DNA of 64,000 nucleotides from Numida meleagris (Eukaryota > Chordata > Aves > Galliformes > Numididae), in NCBI RefSeq assembly GCF_002078875.1, contig NC_034414.1, forward strand, positions 32,364,020 to 32,428,019, read 5' to 3'. Position numbers and translations under genes: made by a program. Positions 47,931 through 62,595 of this stretch are shown here, piece after piece. Below the pieces are notes generated by a model, which had not been told where the DNA came from, did no database searches, and was given only the letters and a program-made list of their open reading frames with translations. Position 1 is the stretch's first letter. Each line of letters begins with the position of its first letter.

Positions 47931-50900
47931 GACAATGTGGAAACAGCATATTTCTTCCTTCAGTTAAAAGGCTCAGGTTTTACTAAACATGACCGTTATG
48001 AAGGGATGGTCAGCCTGTCAGCTTTCTGGAGGTATGTATATTGTGCTATGGGGAACTGAAATATGTCAGAAGAGCAGAGGATTTCCTTTTAAAACAGTTA
48101 ATATGTGTATACAGTAAATTTAGTTAATATTGAACTGCCTCATTCTTAGGGTGTCTCTGTTAAATTTTTACTTATTTCCTACTTAATAATCACCTGCAGC
48201 TGAATCACAGTATGCTGTCATATAACTCCAGCGTCTAAAACACATGCTACCAATGAAACATTTGTAGATGTTTTCAATAAGGGCTGCCTCTTCATGCCAG
48301 TGTAAGACGAATGAAGAAGTTTATGATGAAAGGTTTGTGGTCTGGCAGAGAACAGTGAAGTCTGGATTAGCCACTGAATGCAAGATGTTTATCTAGCAAG
48401 TTGTGACTAAAATTGCAGTCACTCTGTTTACCATTGCTAATCTGCTTGGTGCAAAAGGTATTCTCTATGAAGCTGATTAAAGGGCTGACACCCAGGTAGA
48501 CTGCACAAATAGCTCTTTCTTTGATCCTATGCTTTTTGTGGCGAATTTGATTCGACAAATTACTATAGTAATGTGAAAATACAGTGGCATGAAATCTGTC
48601 AAATGCATGGTTATCAGGTTTTCCTAGATGCCACATTTAGTGCAAATGATGGTCAGTTGTTCACCTATTGTTTTTTTCTGGATAAATAATATTCTACTTG
48701 TAAATCACGTACAGCGCATTGTAAATGCATGAAAAAACAGTCGTTCAAAATCAGTGGACCCACACAGCTACAAGACAAAGATGCACACATTTTGACACAG
48801 TTTACCCTCAATGCTCAAATTAGCATCCAATTCCTTAAACACATCCTTTGCCATGTATGCCAAGAAGGCATCTTTAGTACAAGTATTGCTGTGCTGGAGT
48901 GTTAGATGAGTGCAATACTTTCATATCTCTAGGGAGGAGAAATCTATAGGAAAATCACAAGGATGACAACTAAAGATCCATAAACATAGATACCAGGATA
49001 CCAACACCATTTTGTGTTCATCATTGTTGTCTTTTTATTTCTTGTCCCCCAGCTCCCAACTGATTCATGCCATTTAATAGTTTTGACTCACAGGTAACTT
49101 TTGCTGATTTCATCTTGGAAGATAGAAAGCTGTCCAAGAAAACATTTCTGTGGATATTTTTGTCACAGAAAAAAAAAGATACTGTGTAAGCTCTCCTTGC
49201 TAACTGAAAGCTAAAGCTTATGTCAGGCTTCACAAAGCACACAAGGCTCTGATTTTGTACCATTAAGGACTCATTATCTCTTTTAACTTCTGTTGAAAGC
49301 ATTCATCCATAACCATAGCTACCTCTGAAACAATAGAAGCTACTAGATCAGTAATGGCACTTTTTTTCTTTTTTTTTTTTTGCCAGTTTAAAAAGCCCTT
49401 AAGGATTGGATTTGATGACATGGGAACAAAAAGCTCGTATACAAGGAAAATATGGGAGGTTATTTCTGAAAGTAACTTAAAAAATAAGTCTGTGAGAAAA
49501 AGAGATGCAATGTTTTCTTATTCCTGACTTTATATCTCAGCTTTAAATTTGACTTTGGTATAAACATTATTTCGAGAAAACAGGAATGTAGTCATTATTC
49601 AGTGCTAACTCCTAAAGAGAACATTCTAGAAAAGAACAGAATGAAAAAATCTCATTATAATGACCATGCCATTTTGTTCTGTATTAATATATGGACTTCT
49701 TGCAACAAAACTCTCAACTGAATTCAGCAACAGATTATATGAACAGCAATTTCTACTTTTGCAGGTTTTGTTTACATTTTCATTACACTTCTACTGTATT
49801 ATCTGATGTCTTGATACAGTTTTCAAGCTCATAGCTACTTTAATCTGCTCTTGTGCTCAGCATATCTGAGTGAGCTTGTTGGCATAAGGGAATTTTGAAG
49901 GTTATATTGCAGTACATGAATCAACAGAAAATGAAATGCACTTGAGACATGATCAGCTAGTTTTAATTCATTGCGGAAAGTTATAGATACCAAAATGCAT
50001 TTAATGTAATCTGATATCTTCATTCAAACTTGAATTTATGAGCAATTCAGTAGGAGAAGAATGACAACTTTGTTTTAAAAAGAGTAGTTTATATTGAATG
50101 CTATTTTAGTATATCTCTGACATATTTACATCTAACAAGTAGAGAAAAGTACAATCTTTGAGCATAAATTTCTGTTTTCACACAAGAAAGCAGGGGAATA
50201 AGATTCTTTCATTTCCTGCAGTATGATATGTCATTATGATGCAGTCAGCTTGATGATAAATGTTAAATCCTCTGCATGTGCAGGCCAGTAAACAGATTAG
50301 AATACTGCTAGATTGTTACTGTTGTATTTTAAGAATGAAATAAATAGAATAAATAAAATTTATAGAGCAGCATGCACTGTTCTATATAATGCAAGTTTGT
50401 GTCTGCAGAGTAATTTGATCCTAAATAGCTGAAGGTTCATAGCTCAGCATATTAACAAACAGGAGTCTATAATTAGTTACTTTCCATAGAAATGGACTAT
50501 AACCATGCATAAATATAGCTCAGGTGTGTTATTATTACACAGTATTATTTCATTAGCATAGTCCCAAAATAACTAATGGATTATAGTGTTATGACATTGT
50601 TTTGTTTACATTTATTTGGGAAAAATACTGCTTTTTCCATAGGAAGGACAAGTTAGTGCAGATGAGAGAGGTTAGTTAAGAAACTTCTGATTGTCATGTT
50701 GAAAATGTTGATAGCATTCAAAAAAAATTATAGCAATGTTCCTAAAAATTGCATATTTGTAATTCTTGACTTTTTCCATTTATGGAGCCAAGAGAAATCT
50801 GATTTAAGAAAAATGTGGTTACTTAGGCATTTGCCTGTAAATAGGCATTAAAAATCTTGTCTTTATATGAATAAACTGATAGTAATCAAGTATATTGTAG

Positions 50901-51098
50901 TTCTTTCTGTACAGTTTGTCTCCTAATATTTTTTGCTAGGCAAGAGTTTTCATAACAAATGGCTAGTCGTGGTATGTCCATTTACGGAATCCAGAGGAAT
51001 GCAGAATCCGTATGTAATGTAGAACTGCATATAGACATTAAAATTACATATTTCAAACAATTTAAATGTGAGTACAGGACTGTGAAAATTGCATTTAC

Positions 51099-51136
51099 AC
51101 AGTAACATGTAAAATATGTGATATACAGTAACGTGT
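51099..51136. repeat. Imperfect 26-bp tandem repeat
   Basis: ACAGTAACATGT at 51099-51110 recurs as ACAGTAACGTGT at 51125-51136 with related spacer sequence. Two units only. Confidence 0.6.
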
Positions 51137-52645
51137 AGAAACAATTTGAAGATATCAGTGCCATGTAAAAAAGTATGTGTAATTGTCATATTAAAACTGA
51201 AATATGGGGTAGAAATAATGAAATACAAAACTGAGATCTGTCATCAAATATAAGTAGTATGGAACATCTTCAGTTCATAGATTAAATTTTAAAAAACAAC
51301 ATAAGGGAATGTAAAGATTTTGATCACATATCTGGGAAAAATGTGTTAACACAAATCATTTTAGTATTCTTTAACCTTTTCATTATGTTTAAATTCTATT
51401 GCATATTTTCTTTTATTGAATTTCAAATTATTCAGTGTCACCTAAACTAGAGGACTTAGTGCTTTCAAACTGAAGTATTTCTGGTAAAGGAAATTTTGTT
51501 TGTTTGAGATGAAAATGAATCTTAAAGGACTAGAACTCCAAATGGGAGGAAACTTTCACTTGCAGCCATCTCTTCATTTCATCAGTTAATTAGAAGTCAA
51601 ATGAATTTCTTACAGTTACAAATGGAATTATATTCAGACCCAAGAGAAGAAAAGTGAATGGTACGATACTCGTGCCAGTGTTTTATCTACTGAATATTTT
51701 CTCTTCATCATTCTCATTATGAAATCTGAAATGATCTGAAGAATGAGGCATGTGGTGCCTGTGTGTGAGATTAATTAAAAGCTCAAGTGCTTACTGTCTT
51801 TAGTATTATAGAATACTATACATGTGGGTAGGTTTATGAATAGAAGTCTTAACTTTCATATTTAAAGTTCAATTAACAAGAAAGTATCTTCTCCAAAGCT
51901 AAAATGTAATGCATTCTTTTGTTTTTATGAGCAATATATTTTTCTTTATGGATTGCTAGCTTTGCTGTATTTATGTTGATTCTTCTGTGCATAATTACAT
52001 GCTTATATAAACTGAAACCTGTTGTTCATGTACACATTAGTTATTCTTCATTCACCAGTGTTATAACTTCATTTCTAGTAGATAAATTCTTTCATTAGGA
52101 AGTCAAAATGCATTTTGTTTAGATATCTGTATTTTGGTCTATCCAGAGAGTGAGGGAAGAGTAGCAGAGTAGAGTTCTGATGTGTCTCTAAGCAGCCCAG
52201 AAGCACTATAAAGAACAAAGGAGATATGTTATGGCTGAAATAATAACTTCTCTGTTGTTCTGAAGGAGTCCAAACATGGATCTCAATAAAAAAAATTTCT
52301 CCAATGATGCTCTTAGCACAGTTAACTAAGCACAGAGTTATGCAGACATATTTTCTTTAAAAAATAAAGTACGCATGGAAACTCCTCTATGTGAGAAACA
52401 TAAAACAGTAAATAGAATAACATATTGCTGCTTTGAGAAATCAGGAGAAGCTTATAAAATAAGAAATTAAAAAAGAGAAAATCGTGAGAGAACTTTTGAG
52501 ATAGAAGGAGAAAGAGTAGCTGAGTTTTTTCCATATCCAGGAAGTGTATTGCTATCATTTTCTACCTTTTTTAAAAAAAAAAAATTAAAAGAGGGGATTC
52601 TCTTTTCCACCTGCTATATATTTGCCAGGGTTCTCAAGCAAGTAT

Positions 52646-52693
52646 GGTGGACTAGATGATCTCCAGAGGTCCCTTCCAACCCCTATGATTCTG
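52646..52693 (+). mobile_element. CR1 LINE 3'-terminal stub (48 bp)
   Basis: GGTGGACTAGATGATCTCCA, then GAGGTCCCTTCCAACCCC and TATGATTCT, matches the last 50 or so bases of a young-type CR1 almost perfectly, ending in part of one octamer. Reverse transcription evidently stopped almost at once. The good match suggests a recent insertion. Confidence 0.9.
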
Positions 52694-55600
52694 AGAAAGC
52701 CTACAGCTTAATATCACTGGAGACAAAGACATCATTTGTATCTATTCTGTAAAGATGCTTTTAGTGAATTAGCGCTGTTGCACCCACACGCCTCCATGTA
52801 TGTATATTTGCTATTAGCCTATTTCATGCTTTATATATTGCTATAGGTACCCTTCTCAAGCCCACTGTTTTTGCTCAGTGTTGATTTATTTGGTTTTTTA
52901 CTTCATTTTATTTTTAAATTGAGAGGCAGAATTTTCATTTTCTGGGTGTTCAGTTAGGTATTCATACCTCAAGCTAACAGAACCACTGAAATTCACTGTT
53001 CTCTCATGGAGTACATAAATAAAAAGCTGAACTAATATAACCTGTTCTCTGATTTGCATCTCCTGATTTCTTAATGAGAACTATGTTTGGAACTTTCCCA
53101 GAGTCCGAGAATGCAGGACTCCTTTTTTTGTGTGTGGTTTGCCTGATCTCTGAATGCAAATTGAAGATGTTCAGTCTCTTTAAAGAAATTGCTGAATGTA
53201 TTTTAGGATAAGTTGCTTGATTTTATATTAAAATATTACTGCATTTATGTGAATAGTAACAACTGCCTTTAAAAATTGTTCTTTGACCTGCATATCCTCA
53301 GTCATCAGAAATGTGATTCACATTAATATAATACACCAAAAAATTATCTTGAAATGAGATACAACATTATTATCTTTTTTCCTGATTTACCTTCACTGTC
53401 TTTTATGTTGCCTGTAGAAATAAAAAGAACACTTGAAACTTAAAACTTATGCTAACAAAGTTACCTCTTCAGTAGATTTGAATAATTTTGAGCCAACAGG
53501 TTGGTAGGAGTTCAATGATAAGCATCATTTGTCTATTCTTTAGGTGCTCTAAATCTATGCCCATCATTAGTCCTTGCTATTAGCTGAAATGTCTTAGACT
53601 GATTCACTTGCTGTTTTCTGTTCTAATAAGGCAAACAAGGAAATCTCAAAATGGTCCAGGTAGGACTCTCGTTTTCTGAAGTGTAAGGTCATAGGGTTCA
53701 GTGCCTGGCTACTTTTCTTTGAGGAAGTGCAGTAGACATGGAATCTCTGCTCCTTAGCCATATTAGGCTCAGCCCTGGCATAATGTAGATAGAGCCAGCT
53801 GTGACAGCAATTTTATTATTTCCCAATTCCCCAAAGTACTGCATTATGGCCAGATTTTATGAGATGGAGCAATGCATTAAAAAAATTACTGTAAGCCACT
53901 TGGAGATGGCTTGTTTATTATTTCACACTTTCCCAGTTTGGACTAAGCAGTTTATTGTATTCAGAAAATCTGTGAGGTCCTCGTCTCACATATACTCAGT
54001 ACTCCCTTGCCAGAGTCATAGCAAAAAGTGCTTCTCAATCACAATGAATTGGAGTGTTTTTCGTCTATATTTTGCTATATGATAGTTATTTGATTTTAGT
54101 CCATTTGTTATTTTTCCCCAGTAAGAGAAAATAAAACTTGTTTTTATGTTTTGGACTTTGATGACATATTTGAAAGAGAAATTATCTTGTAGGTTTACAT
54201 TGCATGATTTTTATGTTAAGTATACATATGGATATCCAAAAATTCACATTAAGCTTCAAAATTCTTCTTGGTAGTATGAATCTGCAAAGATTTGGTCACG
54301 TTCAAACGCCACAATCAAACTAAATTTTAAGTTTTGTTTTCTGTTCATCTTTCAATGAATTAATCTCAAACTCTACTAAGATCTCATCAAGACACTGTAA
54401 GCAGTATAGATACTTACTTGCTTTTTGAAATGTTTGTGAGTGCCTCAAGACAGAGCATAAGGACAAAATGATTTTTTTTTTTTACCTGTGGAAAGGCTTC
54501 ACTTTCACTGCCTGTCCCTTAGGTCAGAGGGCTTATCTGTAGTTCAGCTAAAGCTCTACGGCTTTTGTTTCTACCAAAATATTTTTTTTCACTTTCTTGT
54601 CAATAAAATCAGCATTAAAAGTATAAATTACAAAGCCTTCTTTTTAACGTCCAACAATGGAGGACAACTTTAGATCTGTGAAAATATTAAAGTGATCTTA
54701 GGACATACCAATCCAGGCCTCTATTAATGTAGACAATGATTACGTGAGTTTGGGAAACAATTCTTCTGCTTTAATCAGGAAATAGCAGATGGTAAAGACT
54801 GATTAAACAGATTTTGATCTGCAGAGAAGAGGGCAGATGCAAATTCATGAACTGGTATTGACGGTGCTTGTGAAAACCAACATCACTCTACTGCCAGATT
54901 GCTGAGACGCACTTCAAAACTTGTGAGGTAGTTTCAAAGATAAGTAAACCCATGGCAAACATGGTTTGAAGAACTGTGCAGATTTAGAAGGTGATATTTC
55001 AAGCCAGTTTCCTACTCCTGAAGAGAGAAAGTAGAGCCAATGCAGCTATCACTCACAGAGTTACAGTCATATATTCTGGGCACAAATCATCCCTGGTCAT
55101 CAGCAGAACTCTGTGAGATCTGGAATTTCTTTAGAGATTCATTTCCAAACAATTATTTCTCAATAAATTTCTACATAAAAATTTGGTAAATTTTCTGTAG
55201 TCCAAATAAAATTGACAGCCTTTGGACAAAAGGTAGGGATCAAAATGAACATTTATGAAAAAATACACTAAGTCTGATGATATTTCTAAGCAAAGAACTT
55301 GAAACTTCCATGTAGCTTACTAATGTTCATTACTGTTTGGTAACGTTAGCAAGGATAAATTTAGTGGACGCTCACCAATATCGAGGTGGTAAGTGCAATA
55401 TTGTTGAAATTACATTACAGAGTTTACTTAAATGATATTTGTATTAAAGTTCTTCAAATGACGCCATTTGACAGTGTCATTTACCTTCCTGATATTTAGC
55501 ATTTCTAGCATTCTGACTCTTGATAATAATTGGACTTTATCACATCACCACAGTTGTTAGAGCATAGGTATCTAACCTACAGAATTATGGAACAATTTAA

Positions 55601-58600
55601 GAAAAACAATCCCCAAACTTGGTCTGAGGATAGTTTCTTATGCAATATAAAATGACAGTGAATCTATAACTTGGAAGGCTGTACACATGTACTTTTCTGA
55701 TCATTAAAGAGTGAATGTCAGCAAGCCAAGAAAATCTTGTCATTTACCCAGAGTTTTGAAGGAGTGTATTTGCCTAGTATATCTCTAGCCCCATCTCTCT
55801 CTTGAGATCACTCTTAACTGATCCTTCTCGTTGTTTTCCTAAGACAAGTGTAATGAGTACTGAAAATTATTTTGTTCTTTTATAGCTGCTCAGTGAAATG
55901 CATAAATGTAATTTAACAAACCAATTCTATTATTTTGAGCTTTCTAAAAATGTAGTGTGATTAGCATACTGTTAATAATAAATTGTTTTTTAGCTGGAAA
56001 ATAACTAAAATACACAAGTGATCACTAAAGTTTCCATTTATGCTCTTTATGCTTAGTTCAAAAGACTTCAGTGTTGTCATTGGTTTATAAAGTTTGTTTC
56101 CTTTGATCAAGTTAGGAATCTTAATTTTCCTATTTGAAATGCACTTAATGAATTAATTTAATCTGACAAGAACTGACTAAAGTCTTTCAGCTCACTTTGA
56201 TTGAAAATGAATGCTAACAATTACTGCTCTTTTCTGCTTGTGAGCTTGAGTTTACATTATTGGTCTTCTTTGGGGTATAATTAACTTACTATGTTATGTA
56301 ATTATTTGCTTCTACGTGAGATCTCCTTATTAGTGCTTGACTCTTATTGATTCTTAATCCTCTGATACTACTGCATGTTAAGAAGTTGTATATGAGTAAT
56401 TGCATTCTGTATAAAAAGTTTGAAATGGATCTGCAATTTCACAATATTTCTAGATCTACTAAAAGATGTTGAATTATTTTCCAGTTTCATGGCAACCCTT
56501 ATTTCTGAATACCAGGCAATATGTTCAAATTTTCCTATATAGCCAATCAATTGATTGCACTGAAGGAATTGAGGCTGGTCACAATTCTGTACCCCTGGCA
56601 TCTGAAAAAAGTTTGTTAACAGTGAACCAGCATGGAAGTGATTCATTTCTCTTGAAATTCCAGTACAGACCAACATGATTTTATGGGACTCATACTTTTT
56701 TTTTCAGGGAGCAATATTTTTATGAGTGCATCTTGAATGCAGCTGTGTATTTTTTTATGGCCAAAAGACAAAATGCATTATGAGATTTTAATATATTCCA
56801 AGATCCATGAAAACTAACTTATTTTTGTGGCTACAAGTTTGCTATTGATCTGAAATGGTGATGAAATGAAAGAAAAAGTGAGGGGAGGAGAAGAAAAGGG
56901 GAAGGATAACAGAAAAAGCACAAGAAAAAAGGCAACAAAACAGAAAAATGCAGAGTATAAAAGAACCATAAATTCATTCTTTTGTTGTTCTTCCAGCTGC
57001 ATCTGTGAGCAATTGTCACAGTTACTAGTCAAAGTGTACTTGACTTGTTGCCAACATGAATTTTCCAAAAAACCAAATGTAAACAAACTCTGCAAGTGCT
57101 TCCTCATTTACCAAGCCAGTAATTATTTACTTTGTTTGGGCCTGGTATTACTGTCAGTTCAGCTTTGCAGTCTGTAATGTGTTTGCTAATGAAACCATGA
57201 GGTCTAAAGCTATGTATTAACCTTGTCACCCTTCAATTTTTAGCTCAATAAAGTTGCACCATGGTTTTGTAAACTAAGGCTGAAGGATAGGCAAATGATT
57301 AATTATATTTTCTGTTTTCCTCTATCTAAGTAAATTGTTCATCTTTAAATCTGCCTTGCATTTAAGGTTAATTCACTGAATCTGAAGCACTGGGAGGACG
57401 TATCATTTAGAATGGTTATAATTATCATTTATACTTCATATTTGAAAGCTGGTAAATATGCATAACCGTACTTGAGTTGATAACACATGAAATCACTTTA
57501 CAGTGATTACTCAGACACAGTAATGTGTGACAAGTAAAAGGCAGGCACTCAGGTGGGGGAACAATAGGAATATTTATGTTGAATTTGGTTGACTGTTTAG
57601 GTATGACATTTATTGCTGGACATGAAGGCTGTATGTGTATTATGCTTGCTTGTTGGGTAGAATTTTGGATTATGGGTCTATTAATTCTAGAAAGGGAAAT
57701 TAATGTAATATCAGAGATGACTATAGAGTATTATTTCACTAGATATCATACACTGAACAGAATTACCTTTATTTAACCTAAATAAGTAAGGTTACTAACT
57801 TTTACTCTAAAACGCCTATGGTTTTATTGGAGATTATTTAAAGTTAGAAAATCAAATTGATTAGAACAGAAACAAGCCCTTCATGTGACCAGGTCACTGG
57901 AAAAGAAGATATTCAAGTGGTCTGTTAGGTGTGCTGAGATTTTATGACTGTGAGTTGTGAGTGAAAGCTCCTTTTTTGCATCCTTTAATCTTATGGTTAT
58001 ATCTTTCTTGCTATATCCAGTGCCAACTTAAGGCCACTTGGTCTGTCCAATGTAATATGAAAGCCTACTAACAGTCTTTAGGTACTCTGAGAGGCAGAGT
58101 TTAGTGTGACTTGGTGTAATCTTGGTTCAGTTGCTTTTCCTAGAAGGAGATATTTTTTTCCCTGATGAGGTAGTTATATTGCTAAGACATTGCTGTTGGA
58201 CAGCACCAATTTTATGATTTCTTTTATTTAGCTGATTCTAGCTGAGTTAGGTTATCCCCTACCAAGTAACTTAGTACTTTTGTTGAAATCTGCTTAGTTG
58301 TTGGTTGTTTTTTTCTTTTTTGAAGAAATCTTTTTTCAGCCTGTGTTTTCAAATGCTATACAAGATAAAACACTGTCAATAAATCTAGAACATAATTTAT
58401 GCTTCAAGACAAGATTCTAACCTGATTAGAGCCATTATACAGGTTACTGGAAGAATTGCTAGCAGAAAATGTGATATTTTTTATGATATCAATCCACGGA
58501 ATCAATTATTAGAATAAATTTGACTTGCAAGATTATCACATAACTAAAAATGCATTACTAAGCCAAGATAATGCAAATCAGAACTTGAAATATATGCCAG

Positions 58601-61600
58601 ATTTATGCTATCAGCTGAACAAAACAAAGTCCTGTTTTAGTGGTGGTTTACAGCCATTGGTTTTGTTTTGAGGAATCCTTGAGTATAATCAAGTCAGCAG
58701 AGACTCATCTGGCCATTTGTATGAGAAGTTTAGGATGAAAAGATGACTAGAGAAAGTTTCTTGATCATTTAGTTCTCAGTTTCCAGAGTGTTTTTGTTAA
58801 ACAACATGTGCAATGAAAAACTCAAAATATTCATATCCTAAGGACTAATGTTCTTAAAATCTTTGTTCTGGATGGCTTCACATGCATAGAACCTAAGATC
58901 TAATACTGTTTCTAACTCCAGTGGATGTGGAATTAAAGATGAAAAGTAACACAAAAACAAGCATTTAACTTCTGGGAAACTGCTGACTAGTTTTAGAATT
59001 CCAAATTTTATAGAGCTCTACATGAGATTTTCCTCAGTCCTGCTCTTTTTGCAAGAAAATTCTCTATATACAATGTTTTTCTTTACTGATAAACAGAACA
59101 AGCAAATTTTGGTTTGAAGATTTCATATAGAAGAAGTTATAATGTAATGAAATTTAATATATTTGATTAAAAACTGTTGGGATTTTCGTTGTTATTTTTT
59201 TTGTATCCTAGAGTTCTGTCTCACACTGTTTCTATTTCATTTCATGGGTTTATTTTGAAGATTATTTTGGCTTGTAAGCCTAAGTTTTACACTTGAGTCA
59301 TACAAAAAAATCCTCCTCTGCAACACAAGTGTACACAAATCGCTGGCAGAAGCTAAATTGTGGATAATTGGATTGAGCTATGAGCTTAAAGATGAAGGGG
59401 ACAAAAAGCATGTCCCAAAGCTGCATTTGATAGTCTTAGAGTCTTATCTGAGGATATTTTACACCAGGCTTGAAGACTGTATTTGTTCACTGTGATTTGT
59501 ACAATCTACAGTGACATTTTATTTGAGCTGGAGTCATACAGACAAACCATGACATGCATTTAGCTCTTTCTTTTTTGGTTTTGATGAGATATCACAGCAA
59601 AACCTGCTGTGGAAGGTTGCTGAGAGACAGTTTTAAAATACTGAGACAAATATTTTAATGGTTGATGATAAAGACATACAATGAGCTGCAATTATAATGT
59701 TTTATCAGAGGCAGCTTACAGAAGAGATCTGCGTTTAGAATTAGGTTCTTTTTCAGGCTACAGTAAGCAACACTTTGAACATTGCAAAGGGAAAAATATT
59801 ATTTTGCTTCAGCATGTATACTTTGCCAAATGACTTTGTAAACGTATGATTACTTTTCTGATCATCTTTATTTGCAATAGAGGTGGTTGGGAAACAAACT
59901 ATGGCTTCTCCTGTTTACCTCTAGTTTTTAAAGGGAATGGCACTAGAGGCTTTTACAAATTACTACACTTACTACTGATGCAGCACGCAAAGTAGCATGG
60001 AAGGAGTTTCTTTCTGCTAATATTTCTCATGATAATATACTTCTGAATTTTTCCTTCTTCATAATATTTCTTTTAAAGTTGTTGTTAAGATAATTAGCCA
60101 ATCAGGATAATTTATACAGTGATCTATGATGATCTTCATTGTAATACGACATTGCTCCCACTGAGGCCAGTGGTATAAAATTAGATCTCATGTCTACCAG
60201 GTACACTGTATACAGACTGTAACATTTGTATATTTTATCGTCTTCTCTGTAATTTTTTTTTCCTGCAAAGCTCTTTTGGAGATCAGAGAAGATGCTGTGA
60301 TTCGTAGGAAGTTATATGGTAGTTATATATATATATGCACATACATATTTATAGCTATATATGACTAAATACAATAGAAATAGCATATATATTTCTTGAG
60401 CATAAAGTATATTTTATTGATTTTTAATAGACAATAAAATGCATACATTAACATGAATTAATTTATTTAATAATAATTAAAAAGATTTTTGAAAGGCTAT
60501 TTTAAAGTAATCTGGAACTTTAACTTCATGCAATATCTCTCTTTTCTGAGTACCTTTGAATGGTTCAGAACTTCCTTATATTAGGGATTTCCTAGTATAA
60601 AGTTCTCATTCCTTTGTGTAATGTTCTCATTTTTCTTGCCATCAATAAGACTAAACAATGGTGTCTTATGCAAAATCAGACATTTAAACAAATGCAGACT
60701 GTTCTTCATATGACAATTTCTACAGCAGTTTTATTTGATGGGACAAATATGGAACTATTTTATTTTACTCTCAAGATGGATTTTTTTAAGATTACTTTTT
60801 AATGGATCAAATCCCATTTTACAAATCCAACTGAAAATACCTATTTGTCTTAAAGTCTTGAATGTAGCATCAAAGGTTTTCAGATATTGTTCTAATTGGT
60901 AATACTAGAGAAATCAGAGATCATGGTCAAGGTCAGGGTCACACTGTGGCAATAGCTGTACAAAATATACAGTGGAAAATATCTTTTCTCTGAGGAGTTT
61001 ACAGGCTAAGAAGATAATGCTGACAAATAGAGGAAGAAAGGAAGTAATACTATTCACATGATAATGATCTGAAACATATACTCTCAAAACTGATGGATTT
61101 GGAGTATTTCAGTAGCTGACATACTTCTCAAGGACTTAGTTTTCTGGCAGCTCTGTAATCTCAAGCCTGATAATATCAAGAAGCTCAAGTTGAACAGTCA
61201 AAACTCAACAGTTAGTTTTGAAAATGTTGCCTTTTTCAATTTTCCTGCAGTCAAAAAAATAAAACTGAGGTAAGATCAGGACTGGTCTTAGTGAGTTTTA
61301 ATCCTAAAATGATCATAAACCTATTCTTTGCATTGTATCTTTACTCCTAAACTGGGACATCTTTATGAGATTTCAGTATTTCTTTCTGCCTGTATTATCA
61401 ATTGAGTGTTTTTTTCTGATGTGGAAGTCGATACATACAGTACTAGAATAATATCATATTACAATAATTTGTATCATTCTCTCAATAGTAAACATCAACT
61501 ATTGAAAAATGGTGTGTTCTCCTTTCCCTTGCCAAGCTGTGCATTTATATTAAACTGTGACTGTGTCTGTATAATAAATGTAATTGTGGGTTAAATTGTA

Positions 61601-62595
61601 TGTGTTCAAGAATGTGATCAGCATAGAAATAGGATTTTTGAATAATGATCCTTCCATGTATTTTAAATAACACAGTCAACAATGATGGGGAATTCTTCCT
61701 TATTTGTATAAAGTAGACCTTCTTATTTATGACCGTATCAGACAGGAATGTCTACAGACTACAAAAACTATTCTCAGAGGAACCTAGTTCTGCCAATAAC
61801 ACAAAAATTACTGGATCATAGTGTTCAGTTGGAATATTATAAAACATACTCTTATCTCCTAGAAAATTTAGAAAAGGAAAATGCAGACTAGGACATACTG
61901 AACACTTTGAATCAAGAAAATGTACTGTATCTTTGAATAGGACTAATAATCACTATCGACAAAGATTTCGAGTAAAGTAGAAAGTATATTCCATTTAAAA
62001 ATAAAGTTTAATATAAAAATACACAAAGGACACAACAGTACAGTAGACATATGCTTAAAAAATCACAACCTGTTCCTTGAGGTATTACAGAGAGAGATTC
62101 TTAGTGATAGAAGAGTTGTAGAAGTCCAGAGGTTTGGAAAAGAATGATTCATCCCTTGTTAATATAAGGGTTCCTTGGAAGACTTTCTCCCTCACTTCAT
62201 GTTATAACATTCTTTTCCACCCAAAGAAGTCCATGATTCAAATGTTGAATGGTCTGAATACTAGGCACTGTTTATGATAATGCCAACAGTAAAACCAGGC
62301 AGTTTTACTGCTTTATACTAATGGTGCATGGAAGCCTCAAAACCTTCAGAGAAAATTGTTTCTTAGTGCAGTTATGACAGCTTAAAGATATGTGAAAATA
62401 AAGTGATGTGTGTCGTATGGATTAGAACTTTCTCTAAAGGAGTATTATGACTTCTAGATGAAATTTCCATGTGTGCATTGTATTACATTTGGAAATTATG
62501 GCAATTCTAGGCTGTCAGCTTCCTGATAGGGGTCAGCAGGAATGGACTCCGAGAGGAAACTTCTCCAAGTGCAACTCCTTTGAGAATTTGGGATA
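52694..62595. other. Long unique AT-rich non-coding stretch
   Basis: Almost 10 kb without recognised gene or interspersed repeat. It contains a (TA)n tract at 60323-60336, octamer words ATGCAAAT at 54837-54844 and 58571-58578, and an acceptor/donor pair around 61251-61269. Frames of up to 103 codons (56866-57177) are lysine-rich low-complexity translations. Confidence 0.55.
60323..60336. repeat. (TA)n microsatellite
   Basis: About seven TA units inside a wider AT-rich segment. Confidence 0.75.

Larger units (their letters stand above)
46968..52645. other. Unique AT-rich non-coding sequence
   Basis: No gene or transposon recognised. It contains a GC/C-rich patch at 47808-47930 (CCCCCA-type runs) that differs from its surroundings and has a 61-codon minus-strand frame without motif, and an imperfect 26-bp tandem repeat at 51099-51136. 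Confidence 0.5.

Noticed and set aside
56866..57177. 103-codon lysine-rich frame
   Set aside because: It is a low-complexity translation of a purine-rich stretch; no family resemblance.
54837..58578. ATGCAAAT octamers at 54837 and 58571 as regulatory sites
   Set aside because: Words of this length are expected by chance in AT-rich DNA of this size; nothing else supports them.
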